Of a DNA stretch of 7,972 nt, positions 1 through 6,370 are shown one piece after another (the first letter of the stretch is position 1; every line of letters begins with the position of its first letter). Made by a program: the position numbers and the translations under genes. Below the pieces are notes generated by a model. That model searched no databases and had not been told where the DNA came from. It saw nothing but the letters and a program-made list of their open reading frames with translations. Origin of the DNA: an uncultured Saprospiraceae bacterium (GTDB lineage: Bacteria > Bacteroidota > Bacteroidia > Chitinophagales > Saprospiraceae); assembly GCA_938002705.1 (NCBI GenBank), contig CALLAG010000240.1:1-7972 (forward strand), in the 5' to 3' direction.

Positions 1-99
1 GCTTATAATAGGATGATCACACTATTGTTCATAGGTATATTCATCTATATCGTCGCAACACGGGAGTATCAGGTGGCGAAGGTGCAGAGAAGATCTTAA
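1..99 (+). CDS. C-terminal end of an unidentified membrane protein (partial)
   Basis: This frame is open from the left edge to a TAA at 97-99 and gives 32 residues; the other two + frames stop within the first 15 bases. The visible tail contains one hydrophobic stretch (MITLLFIGIFIYIVA, about residues 5-19) followed by a charged end rich in Arg, Lys and Gln. This is the pattern of a last transmembrane helix with a cytoplasmic tail under the positive-inside rule. The family cannot be named from so little; a transporter permease or other polytopic membrane protein would fit. Repeat copy A begins 41 bases after the stop. The call rests on composition and the open frame only. Confidence 0.5.
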   Translation, partial: AYNRMITLLFIGIFIYIVATREYQVAKVQRRS

Positions 100-139
100 C
101 TTAAGAGAATGAGAAGATCATTCCTTCGGTAACTGGAAT

Positions 140-200
140 AGCTGTCGGTGGGGACGCCAACAGCAACCACTTATTCTTGGTGGTGTCCACACCGCCAAGC
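140..200 (+). repeat. REP-like palindromic repeat, copy A
   Basis: First of four 60-61 bp copies (others at 4493, 5429 and 6371). It starts AGCTGTCGG and ends CCGCCAAGC. It folds as a long imperfect hairpin: GGTG pairs with CACC and GGACGCCA with TGGTGTCC (one G-T pair), separated by a single G/A mismatch. The loop is centred on CAACCACTTATT. Copy A differs from copy D at about 10 of 61 positions. It lies between a membrane protein gene and a terminator and has no coding sense of its own. Naming it REP-like rests on its size, palindromy, intergenic position and GTCG at the 5' foot of the stem. Confidence 0.85.
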
Positions 201-352
201 CTTGTTCAGTTGGTTTTTGTTAAACCTAGGCTGCGACGGTTCTTTAGAAGACAATAGTTATAACATTAGCATATATTACTCTCAATGGATCATACTCAAA
301 ATGAATATAATAACAACTCGACGCAGGAACTGCCTAAACCGAACGGAGGTAT
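201..352. other. Non-coding stretch between repeat A and the terminator
   Basis: I see no convincing gene or further repeat here. A 33-codon + frame (285-386) exists, but its stop lies inside the terminator hairpin, so I do not call it. Confidence 0.5.
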
Positions 353-395
353 AAAAAAGAGGCATCCAAACTACGGTGTAGTTTAAGAATGCCTC
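353..395 (-). terminator. Rho-independent terminator of the minus-strand operon
   Basis: A nested perfect hairpin has an outer stem GAGGCAT (359-365) with ATGCCTC (389-395) and an inner stem AAACTAC (368-374) with GTAGTTT (378-384) around a GGT loop. Read on the minus strand it is followed by six U (A-run 353-358), as expected for a terminator 48 bases past the stop of the 443-2038 gene. The + strand side ends in ATTTC, so any effect on rightward transcription would be weaker. A related but more degraded copy lies at 6246-6287. Confidence 0.85.
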
Positions 396-442
396 ATTTC
401 ATTTCTTCTTCTATTTGAAAAAATAGTATCAGTATCACTTCA

Positions 443-2038
443 TTACCTCACAATAGAAATCTTTTCTCTTTGTATAATTTTATTCTGAGCATCTCTCACA
501 ATGATATGATAGATGCCTGGGCTCAGTACAGAGGTGTCATAAAAGAGGACCTGCTGATCACTGGCATGAGTCTGAGCGTTGATAAGTTTTCCATTGTTAT
601 CTACCATTTCATAGCTTAATCTTTCAGAAGTATTTTGTTGTACGAATATATTACCCTGAGTCGGATTAGGAAATATTGTAACAGGTACGTCTATATCAAC
701 TATATCATCTGTGTCAGACAATACATCTACTATACGTCCGTCATTATCAAACTTCAATAACCATGTCTGTGTGACGCTCTCTATAGTCGTACTGTCTGCT
801 TCGTAGAATATACCACTCCGTGTGCCACTTGCAACATAGTGTCCGTCAGACGTCGCGACCACATCAAAGAACTGATGATCAAGATCTCCGAAAAGACTAC
901 CCACTCTGTAGTACCATACAAGGTCACCATCTGAGGTCGTACGAGCTATGACACCATATTTTGTATTTCCAATAAATGGATCCTCGGCATTATTGCCTAC
1001 AAGAATATAGTCGTCATTATCATGTGCTTCTACCATAGACTCATAATAATGAGGGTATCTGTATCTATAACCTTCTTCTTGTATGGGCTTAGACCATAAT
1101 AGATTTAAGTCCTTATCAAATTTCATAATGATAGGCCTTCGCTTGGTATCGCCTACAGGTGTATATGGTGTAATGATAGTGGTGTCTATCTCATGGGTAG
1201 TAATCACATAGTTGCCATAAGAATCTCGTAAGCTCGCCATGTTACTGAGAGAGCCTATGAGATGTGTGCCGTACTTATGCAGTGATATGACATTAAAATC
1301 CTCATCTACCTTCATTATGAAAATACCAAATACACTTTCATTAACATCAAATGTCAACTCATAATCATTGTATTGTCCTATAATCAATAGCTCGTCGTTG
1401 TCTTCATTAGTGAGTAACTCGATACAGTTCCAAGCATAATAGTTATCAGGTGATAAGTCATAGAAACTGTAGGATTCGTTTAACAGGTCATATCTGCTCA
1501 ATGATATTATACGCTCTTGTGAAACATTTACGATAGTAATATTTTGCTTAGGAAACTCAATTGATGACATAGGTACCTCAGTCGCCTCCCCATCTAAATA
1601 ACAGTCTAATTGGCTCAAAACTGGTGTAACATTATCTAAGTTCAAAACAAGTATACAGTTGTCCACTTTAGAGTTGTCAACAAAAGATGATGAAGTAGGT
1701 GTGAGATATAATTTGTTATTTATCAAAATATGATCATTTAAAAAATTATAACCATTAGTTTGATTTTTCTCATCAATTGGATTATCCCAAATAGCTTGAC
1801 TTATTAAAGTACCATTTGTATTAATAATTGATGTAAATATATTGTTCTCAAATAAGGTGTCTCTTCTCTCTTGAACTTGTCCGGAAACATAATATTTATT
1901 ATCATGCTCAAAAATCTGATGACCATTGGATTGGCTATGCCCAAAATCGTTAATAATATTAAAAGGATGTTGAGCAGATAAATTGATTCCAGATATTATT
2001 GACAAGATATTGATCAAAAGTAATAATTTTGAAATCAT
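443..2038 (-). CDS. Secreted T9SS type A cargo protein with propeller-like repeats
   Basis: A 531-residue protein. Residues 1-22 are a Sec signal peptide (hydrophobic core LLLLINILSIISG, likely cleavage after Ala22). The body carries scattered strand motifs of the form 'K-F-D-x-D/N-x-x-x-x-W' at about 304-316 (IMKFDKDLNLLW), 362-376 (ending GDLVWYY) and 426-437 (WLLKFDNDGRIV), typical of beta-propeller-like extracellular proteins of Bacteroidota. Residues about 453-531 form a T9SS type A sorting domain (Por_Secre_tail family): IFPNPTQGNIFV at 455-466, a central VDNNGKLI, then LSPGIYHIIV at 505-514 and a basic end. The protein should cross the outer membrane by T9SS and be released or anchored on the surface. 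It starts 2 bases after the metalloprotease stop, so the two are almost certainly cotranscribed and may be translationally coupled. No enzyme motif is visible; the function is unknown. The 5' third is notably AT-rich compared with the 3' part. Confidence 0.88.
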   Translation of the reverse strand: MISKLLLLINILSIISGINLSAQHPFNIINDFGHSQSNGHQIFEHDNKYYVSGQVQERRDTLFENNIFTSIINTNGTLISQAIWDNPIDEKNQTNGYNFLNDHILINNKLYLTPTSSSFVDNSKVDNCILVLNLDNVTPVLSQLDCYLDGEATEVPMSSIEFPKQNITIVNVSQERIISLSRYDLLNESYSFYDLSPDNYYAWNCIELLTNEDNDELLIIGQYNDYELTFDVNESVFGIFIMKVDEDFNVISLHKYGTHLIGSLSNMASLRDSYGNYVITTHEIDTTIITPYTPVGDTKRRPIIMKFDKDLNLLWSKPIQEEGYRYRYPHYYESMVEAHDNDDYILVGNNAEDPFIGNTKYGVIARTTSDGDLVWYYRVGSLFGDLDHQFFDVVATSDGHYVASGTRSGIFYEADSTTIESVTQTWLLKFDNDGRIVDVLSDTDDIVDIDVPVTIFPNPTQGNIFVQQNTSERLSYEMVDNNGKLINAQTHASDQQVLFYDTSVLSPGIYHIIVRDAQNKIIQREKISIVR

Positions 2039-2040
2039 AT

Positions 2041-4395
2041 TTATTTTTTAAAGAATTTATTAGTTGTCAGGACATTACCATATTCGTCAAGTACTACAGA
2101 AAAATAAAGTCCCTCTGGTAAAGTATATGGCAATAACATACTGTCAGAGTTGTCAAACTTAGAGGTAGCAACTAACACTCCACTTGAACTATATACTTTA
2201 ACATCGTATGAAGGTCTATTTTTACTTTCATTGTCCGACCATCTTATCTCTAATTGATTGTCGTTTGATGAATATGTCAATTGAGGTGAGTCAAAACTTT
2301 GAGCTTCTGTTACTTCATCATTATGATATCTTGCTGATTCCGGATATTCTATTGGTGGTGGTCTGTAGTATCCACATCCAGTATCATCACAGAATTCATT
2401 CCATGTCTCAGGTTCACATAGTTTGACACCTTCCCAAGGTTCTAATAATACATCTTTTGAAAGACAACCATCCGATTGTCCAAAGACATCAATAACAGTG
2501 ACTAATGATGAATTATTTACACTTGGTAATGTTTCAGTATTAGAAGGATTGTAATAATAATTAAAGTTTTGAGATCCAAATTCTGCCTGAATGTCAAATG
2601 AAAGAGCTGGAGTTTCAAAAATATTATTAGGTATATTATCAGAATCTCCCTGATCTATTAGGCCTGTTACAGTCTGATATGCAAAGACATGGCTAGCATG
2701 AAAATTACAACTTGTCTCTATGAGGTTATCGCTAATTGAGTGTAGATTAGTTGCAATGTTATTATGGATATTATTCTTGTAGTGACTAAGGCTTGACGAT
2801 ACTCCAGTCTGAACCTCAACTGCGGTTGAACCATTGTTGAATATGTTTTGTACTATATCGTGTTTTCCAGTATTGTTAATAAATACTGTATTGTTAGTAG
2901 GGGCTGGATCTTCATATAGACTTCCACATAGGAAGGCATAATTACAATTGTTTATAAAAGTATTGGCATTATCAAACCGACCATAAGTAACTCCTAAGAA
3001 TGTGCCAGAATTATAGTTAATATTAGATCGAAAAAAATAAGGTCTATTGTATTCAATACCTGCCGCTACTGGTTCAAAGAATATATTACATTCATTGATA
3101 TTGACATCTGAAGATGAAAACTTACTACCTCTAAATTTTAATGCAGAGTTACTAACGGTTACTGGAGAATTTATAAATCTCATATTGTCAAGATTCACAT
3201 GACTTAAGCCATTATTGAGCAATGCATCAAAGCCATTAGTACAATCTGAAATTACGACATAATCAATTGATACATCTTTTGTATATAACTGTAAACCAGT
3301 TATAGCATTTTCAATATTGACTCTATTAAAATTTAGATTAGATCCGCTTTTTGCCTCTATTCCTCCCCATAGTTCATTAGAGCAATCATCATTACTATAA
3401 TTAGTAGAAAAAGAATTAAGAGTTCCACCATTATTTACAATAAGTGAAGCTCCAGGTGAAGCAAATACTATGGAGTTATTTAGTGTTAATGTACCATTAA
3501 CTTGTACGTTATCTTCAATGTATACGAATCCAGTATTATTTTCAATTGTACCATTTATAGCACCACTTAGTATTTTTACATTTGGTAGGTTATTGCAATC
3601 ACCACTGGGACTTGTGTACTGATGTAAGTGATTAGTTATAGCATTATTTATTTGTAGTGCTTGTTCAAAAGTTAAGTTAAAATCCCAAGAGCAGCCATTT
3701 GGTACATCAGTAAATTCACCCATTACATTAGTTCTAATAGCTTCGTCTACTACAGCTGAATAATTAAATGAATTACCACAATCATCTGTAATCATACTCC
3801 AATTTACAGCACAGCCAGTCCAGTTTTGAGGATTGACTGATGCTAAGAAATCATCATGAGATGAGTTATCTAAGTCTGCTGGCACAAATGGCGTATCTGC
3901 AATACCATCACCAGAATCTCCAACACAGTATGATCTAAGGAATGTATGCTGCAAACTTAGCATATGAGCTAATTCATGAGCAACAGTATATGTCGTTGCT
4001 ATTGCCCACCCTCTTGTAGACGTATTACCATTATTCGTATTTTGGCAGACGGCTCCTGCTCCGGCCCCCTGATTATTAATTACTAACAATGCCAAATAGC
4101 CAAGATCATCAATACAGTTGTCGAATTTAAAATTCCTTGGGTTATTAACCCAAGATTGGTTAGTTACAAATACAGGACATATATTTAATTCAATTCCTTG
4201 TTGATTATACATTTCAGTGACTTCTGCTATTATGCCCGTGCCAGGTGTAGTCCCATTAATTAAAGCAGCCGAAGGACCATTACCAGCATTATCACTTGCC
4301 ACAAATAACTTGACATTAAGTTGTTGAGCATTAATATTATTTGGAATTAGAAGAGTAAAGAAGAGTAAAGAAGAGTAAAGAAGAAGCTTTGTCAT
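2041..4395 (-). CDS. Pappalysin-like (M43) metalloprotease with beta-helix and T9SS-type tail
   Basis: A 784-residue secreted protein. Residues 1-23 are a signal peptide encoded by a 10-bp tandem repeat (see 4350-4386). The catalytic domain spans about 25-260: zinc motif HELAHMLSLQH at 140-150 (ligands His140, His144, His150; Glu141 the general base), the M43-type ADTP at 166-169, Cys157/195/206/235 as likely disulfides, and a Met-turn NVMGEF around Met225. The usual Gly of HExxHxxGxxH is Ser147. Residues about 270-640 are Asn-rich with short strand repeats and a WGGI motif at 343-346, as in right-handed parallel beta-helices. The last 75 residues (strand motifs YDVKVYSSSG at 730-739 and LPEGLYFSVVL at 759-769, ending KFFKK) resemble a T9SS C-terminal domain, though a canonical PNP motif is missing. 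The start ATG follows an A-rich leader typical of the phylum. It is the first gene of a two-gene operon. Substrate unknown. Confidence 0.88.
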   Translation of the reverse strand: MTKLLLYSSLLFFTLLIPNNINAQQLNVKLFVASDNAGNGPSAALINGTTPGTGIIAEVTEMYNQQGIELNICPVFVTNQSWVNNPRNFKFDNCIDDLGYLALLVINNQGAGAGAVCQNTNNGNTSTRGWAIATTYTVAHELAHMLSLQHTFLRSYCVGDSGDGIADTPFVPADLDNSSHDDFLASVNPQNWTGCAVNWSMITDDCGNSFNYSAVVDEAIRTNVMGEFTDVPNGCSWDFNLTFEQALQINNAITNHLHQYTSPSGDCNNLPNVKILSGAINGTIENNTGFVYIEDNVQVNGTLTLNNSIVFASPGASLIVNNGGTLNSFSTNYSNDDCSNELWGGIEAKSGSNLNFNRVNIENAITGLQLYTKDVSIDYVVISDCTNGFDALLNNGLSHVNLDNMRFINSPVTVSNSALKFRGSKFSSSDVNINECNIFFEPVAAGIEYNRPYFFRSNINYNSGTFLGVTYGRFDNANTFINNCNYAFLCGSLYEDPAPTNNTVFINNTGKHDIVQNIFNNGSTAVEVQTGVSSSLSHYKNNIHNNIATNLHSISDNLIETSCNFHASHVFAYQTVTGLIDQGDSDNIPNNIFETPALSFDIQAEFGSQNFNYYYNPSNTETLPSVNNSSLVTVIDVFGQSDGCLSKDVLLEPWEGVKLCEPETWNEFCDDTGCGYYRPPPIEYPESARYHNDEVTEAQSFDSPQLTYSSNDNQLEIRWSDNESKNRPSYDVKVYSSSGVLVATSKFDNSDSMLLPYTLPEGLYFSVVLDEYGNVLTTNKFFKK
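4350..4386 (-). repeat. 10-bp tandem repeat (3 perfect units plus partial) in signal peptide
   Basis: The + strand unit GAAGAGTAAA occurs at 4350-4359, 4360-4369 and 4370-4379, followed by a partial GAAGA. On the coding strand the unit is TTTACTCTTC and covers codons 6-16 of the metalloprotease, encoding the hydrophobic core. Ten is not a multiple of three, so a change of one unit shifts the frame. By direct reading, two units give an immediate TAA, and four units give a TAA four codons after the repeat. Only three units (or three plus a multiple of three) keep the gene open. Confidence 0.9.
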
Positions 4396-4446
4396 AATGG
4401 ATTTTTTTATTAATTAATAATTTGAAGTTACATAAAATATTTTACG

Positions 4447-4472
4447 AAAACACATATTATATAATGTGTTTT
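4447..4472. promoter_or_regulatory. Perfect 9-bp inverted repeat upstream of metalloprotease
   Basis: AAAACACAT (4447-4455) and ATGTGTTTT (4464-4472) are exact inverted copies around an 8-base AT spacer. The element lies 52-77 bases upstream of the metalloprotease ATG, a suitable place for an operator of a dimeric regulator. No U-run follows on either strand, which speaks against a terminator. I found no good Bacteroidota promoter match (TTG, 19-21 bases, TAnnTTTG) beside it, so the role is inferred from position and symmetry. Confidence 0.4.
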
Positions 4473-4492
4473 GTTGGCGTTGATTATTTACT

Positions 4493-4552
4493 AGCTGTCG
4501 GCGGGGACGCCAACAGCAACCATTTATTCTTGTGGTGTCCACACCGCCAAAT
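4493..4552 (+). repeat. REP-like palindromic repeat, copy B
   Basis: This copy has the same orientation and fold as copy A, closest to it in sequence, with a one-base deletion just after the loop (TTCTTGTGG where the others have TTCTTGGTGG or similar). One stem pair is broken: the left arm reads GGCG and the right arm CACC. It lies in the divergent region between the metalloprotease operon and the cupin gene. Confidence 0.85.
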
Positions 4553-4743
4553 ATCCACCCTTAGACTTCGACTGATTTTTGGATATGTGAGATGCCAATC
4601 ACAAATTGTTGTTATAAAAACGCTTTTTCTTTAAATTTATAAATCCATATGGGCTTAACCGCCGTATATAATGCTGATAGCTATACTTTTAGTATGTATC
4701 CTCGGTTTTCAATAGTACATTTATATTTCATTAGTTACAGACA
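4553..4743. other. Intergenic leader upstream of the cupin gene
   Basis: No gene is visible here, and in particular no remnant of a sigma factor gene. The region should contain the promoter of the cupin gene. A TACTTTTA (4684-4691) is one base off the Bacteroidota -7 element TAnnTTTG, but no TTG stands at the expected distance upstream, so I do not call it a promoter. Confidence 0.45.
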
Positions 4744-5355
4744 GTGTTAGATTATCAATACATAATAGATTCTGGGCTCTTAGAGCTGCATGCTTTGGGT
4801 CAGCTTGATGGCACCGAGCTAGAGCAAGTAGAGGTAGCTATAGCACAAAGTGAGGCCGTACGAGCTGAGCTTAAGGATATAGAACTTGCACTACAGCGCT
4901 ATTCGGAATTATATCAAGTAGAAACTGATCCTACGACAAAACCCTTATTATTGGCCCAAGCTAATTATATATCTAGGCTGGAAGCAGGCGAAGCAGTAAC
5001 TTCCCCACCTAACATAAGTCCTACTTCTAAGGTATCAGATTATAGTGAGTGGCTCGATCGGGATAATCTACAGATGCCTCCCGATTTTGCAGGTATGCAT
5101 GGTTACATCATCGGTGCTACTGAGGAGAAGACCACTCTTATCGTATGGTTAGAGCATGGTGCTCCTGATGAGATCCATACAGATGAATTGGAGTCTTTTC
5201 TTGTTGTAGAAGGGACTTGTAATATCATAATCGGAGATGATGTCGTACCTATGCAAGCAGGTGATACTGTGACTATTCCTCTATTTATATCCCATAGAGT
5301 AGAAGTTACTTCTGATATCCCATGTAAGGTTATCTTAGAAAGGAGAGCTGCTTGA
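4744..5355 (+). CDS. Anti-sigma-like N-terminal domain fused to a cupin domain
   Basis: A 203-residue cytoplasmic-type protein without signal peptide or membrane helix. Residues about 3-80 are helical and read like the N-terminal part of Bacteroidota anti-sigma factors (YIIDSGLLELHALGQLDG, then acidic heptad-like helices). Residues about 113-200 are a single cupin barrel with motif 1 EIHTDELESFLVVEG (143-157) and motif 2 AGDTVTIPLFISH (172-184), giving His145, Glu150 and His184 as probable metal ligands. The order matches ChrR, the zinc anti-sigma factor, but the ChrR-type HxxxCxxC zinc site is absent: the N-terminal half has one His and no Cys. Start: an in-frame TAG lies at 4732-4734 and the first in-frame ATG is codon 111, so GTG at 4744 is the reasonable start. 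Such genes usually follow an ECF sigma factor; none is here. A role in sensing and sigma control is inferred; a stand-alone cupin is the alternative. Confidence 0.8.
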   Translation: MLDYQYIIDSGLLELHALGQLDGTELEQVEVAIAQSEAVRAELKDIELALQRYSELYQVETDPTTKPLLLAQANYISRLEAGEAVTSPPNISPTSKVSDYSEWLDRDNLQMPPDFAGMHGYIIGATEEKTTLIVWLEHGAPDEIHTDELESFLVVEGTCNIIIGDDVVPMQAGDTVTIPLFISHRVEVTSDIPCKVILERRAA

Positions 5356-5428
5356 TATTGCTTTATACTACCTCTATTGTCATTCTAATTTATTAGAAAT
5401 GAATAGTTAAAATAATCAATGATAATAT

Positions 5429-5489
5429 AGCTGTCGGCGAAAACGCAAACGTCAACCGCTTGTTCTTGGTGGTGTCCTCGCCGCCGAGT
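5429..5489 (+). repeat. REP-like palindromic repeat, copy C
   Basis: Same orientation as the other copies. The outer stem is GGCGA with TCGCC, fully paired, whereas copies A and B have a mismatch at the fifth position. The left inner arm has drifted (AAACGCAAACGTC) and pairs less well. It sits 74 bases after the cupin stop and 80 bases before the antitoxin start. A small AT-rich hairpin at 5381-5401, without a U-run, precedes it. Confidence 0.85.
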
Positions 5490-5519
5490 TAAGCCATTCT
5501 AAGCAGACAATTCACAAGC

Positions 5520-5550
5520 TTGAATTATACGTAGATAATTATTAATTTTA
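5520..5550 (+). promoter_or_regulatory. Candidate Bacteroidota-type promoter of the toxin-antitoxin operon
   Basis: TTG at 5520-5522 is followed after 20 bases by TAATTTTA (5543-5550), one base from the phylum -7 consensus TAnnTTTG. Transcription would start near 5557, about 12 bases before the antitoxin ATG. AT-rich DNA gives such matches easily, so this is tentative. Confidence 0.35.
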
Positions 5551-5565
5551 GACGTACAAATAATT
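5529..5565 (+). promoter_or_regulatory. Candidate autoregulatory operator (direct repeat)
   Basis: ACGTAGATAATT (5529-5540) and ACGTACAAATAATT (5552-5565) are related direct repeats 23 bases apart, flanking the candidate -7 element. Toxin-antitoxin operons are usually repressed by their own antitoxin bound to repeated half-sites over the promoter, and a ribbon-helix-helix-type antitoxin follows. The site is inferred from position and repetition. Confidence 0.35.
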
Positions 5566-5568
5566 GTT

Positions 5569-5814
5569 ATGGATACTAAACTTACATTGAAACTTGATTC
5601 AAGTATTATAGAAGAAGCAAAATTGTATGCTAAGGAAAATAATATAAGTTTGTCAAAATTGATAGAAAATTATCTCTCTGCTGTTACTTCTATCTCATCA
5701 AATGATAGAAAAGTAAACCCAATAATCAAAAGCCTCACTGGAGTAATAGAGTTAGATGAGAATAGAGACTACAAGAAATCGTATACAAAGTATCTCAATA
5801 AAAAATATACCTAA
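5569..5814 (+). CDS. DUF6364-type antitoxin, ribbon-helix-helix-like
   Basis: An 81-residue protein. The N-terminus (MDTKLTLKLDSSIIEEAK) gives one beta strand, followed by helices with the signature NNISLSKLIENYL at about 24-36, as in DUF6364 antitoxins of Bacteroidota with a ribbon-helix-helix DNA-binding fold. The C-terminal part (PIIKSLTGVIEL, then DYKKSYTKYLNKKY) is the segment that in this family binds and blocks the partner PIN toxin. Length is normal for the family. Its TAA and the toxin ATG share one base (TAATG at 5812-5816), so the pair is one translationally coupled operon. It likely represses its own promoter when bound to the toxin. The gene is AT-rich (16 G/C in the 60 bases 5581-5640, against 28 in 5101-5160 of the cupin gene), consistent with transfer. 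Confidence 0.85.
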   Translation: MDTKLTLKLDSSIIEEAKLYAKENNISLSKLIENYLSAVTSISSNDRKVNPIIKSLTGVIELDENRDYKKSYTKYLNKKYT

Positions 5815-6227
5815 TGCAAAGTCTATTAGTAGATACTAATATCATAATAGATATACTTGGGCAAAGAATTAACCACTATGAAGAAAGTCAAGATTTCTTT
5901 ACTTATGCTATAGATCACAAAATTAAATTAGTGGTTTCAACTTTATCATTTGCCAATACTCACTATATACTATCTGAGCAACTGAAACATTCTAAAGTTA
6001 GAAGTACTCTTAGAAAATTTAAAACTTTAGTAGACGTAGCATCTTTTAATGATAAAATATTAGAATTATCGTTGGGTGATGAATTCAAAGATTTCGAAGA
6101 TGGAATACAATATTACACTGCATTAGAAAATTCATGTGAGGCTATAATAACAAGAAATAAGAAAGACTTTAGAAAGTCGGATATACCTGTATTCAACCCA
6201 AAGGAATATTTGAGCATGATGAGTTAG
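5814..6227 (+). CDS. PIN-domain ribonuclease toxin (VapC-like)
   Basis: A 137-residue single PIN domain covering the full length. The first acidic motif is VDTNIIID with Asp7, Asn9 and Asp13; the late acidic cluster is DFEDGIQY with Asp93, Glu95 and Asp96, followed by the family marker ITRNKKDF (111-119, Asp118). Glu55 in YILSEQ is a candidate for the middle acidic position. PIN toxins cleave RNA (tRNA or rRNA in studied VapC proteins) with Mg or Mn; the target here is unknown. All visible active-site residues are present, so the toxin looks intact. It overlaps the antitoxin gene by one base and is followed 18 bases later by a terminator. VapC-like is used as a family label only. Confidence 0.88.
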   Translation: MQSLLVDTNIIIDILGQRINHYEESQDFFTYAIDHKIKLVVSTLSFANTHYILSEQLKHSKVRSTLRKFKTLVDVASFNDKILELSLGDEFKDFEDGIQYYTALENSCEAIITRNKKDFRKSDIPVFNPKEYLSMMS

Positions 6228-6245
6228 TCTCACTAAATAAGAAAA

Positions 6246-6287
6246 GAGGCATCCAAAGTATGGTGTAGATTAGGGAATAGCCTTTTT
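6246..6287 (+). terminator. Terminator of the toxin-antitoxin operon
   Basis: GAGGC (6246-6250) with preceding A residues pairs with GCCT followed by a run of T (6280-6287), giving a stem of about eight pairs ending in U5. The sequence ATAAGAAAAGAGGCATCCAAA and later GGTGTAG closely match the terminator at 353-395, but the inner stem is partly broken here. Correct position and orientation, just after the toxin gene. Confidence 0.7.
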
Positions 6288-6370
6288 ATTCAGATAATCT
6301 TGATTTTGGAATTAAAGATTTCTCATATGTCTTTGGTTGATGATTACGGTAAAGACAAGGCACATCAGAG

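Noticed and set aside
107..123. Small hairpin GAATGA/TCATTC after the left-edge gene as its terminator.
   Set aside because: Only six pairs and no U-run follows on the + strand.
148..354. Open frames running through repeats A and B (148-354 and 4422-4634, +).
   Set aside because: They are carried by the GC-richer repeat sequence, have no protein-like composition outside it, and one overlaps the protease promoter region.
285..386. A 33-residue + strand frame ending KKRHPNYGVV, with a similar EKRHPKYGVD string in the related element near 6241.
   Set aside because: The shared residues come from the terminator sequence itself, the stop is inside the hairpin, and in the second copy the string follows a TAA directly, so it is not translated there.
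2208..2426. A + strand frame of 72 codons inside the metalloprotease gene.
   Set aside because: It is the antisense shadow of a well-supported coding region.
4684..4691. TACTTTTA as the -7 element of a cupin gene promoter.
   Set aside because: No TTG at the expected 19-21 base distance upstream; the single element is too common in AT-rich DNA.
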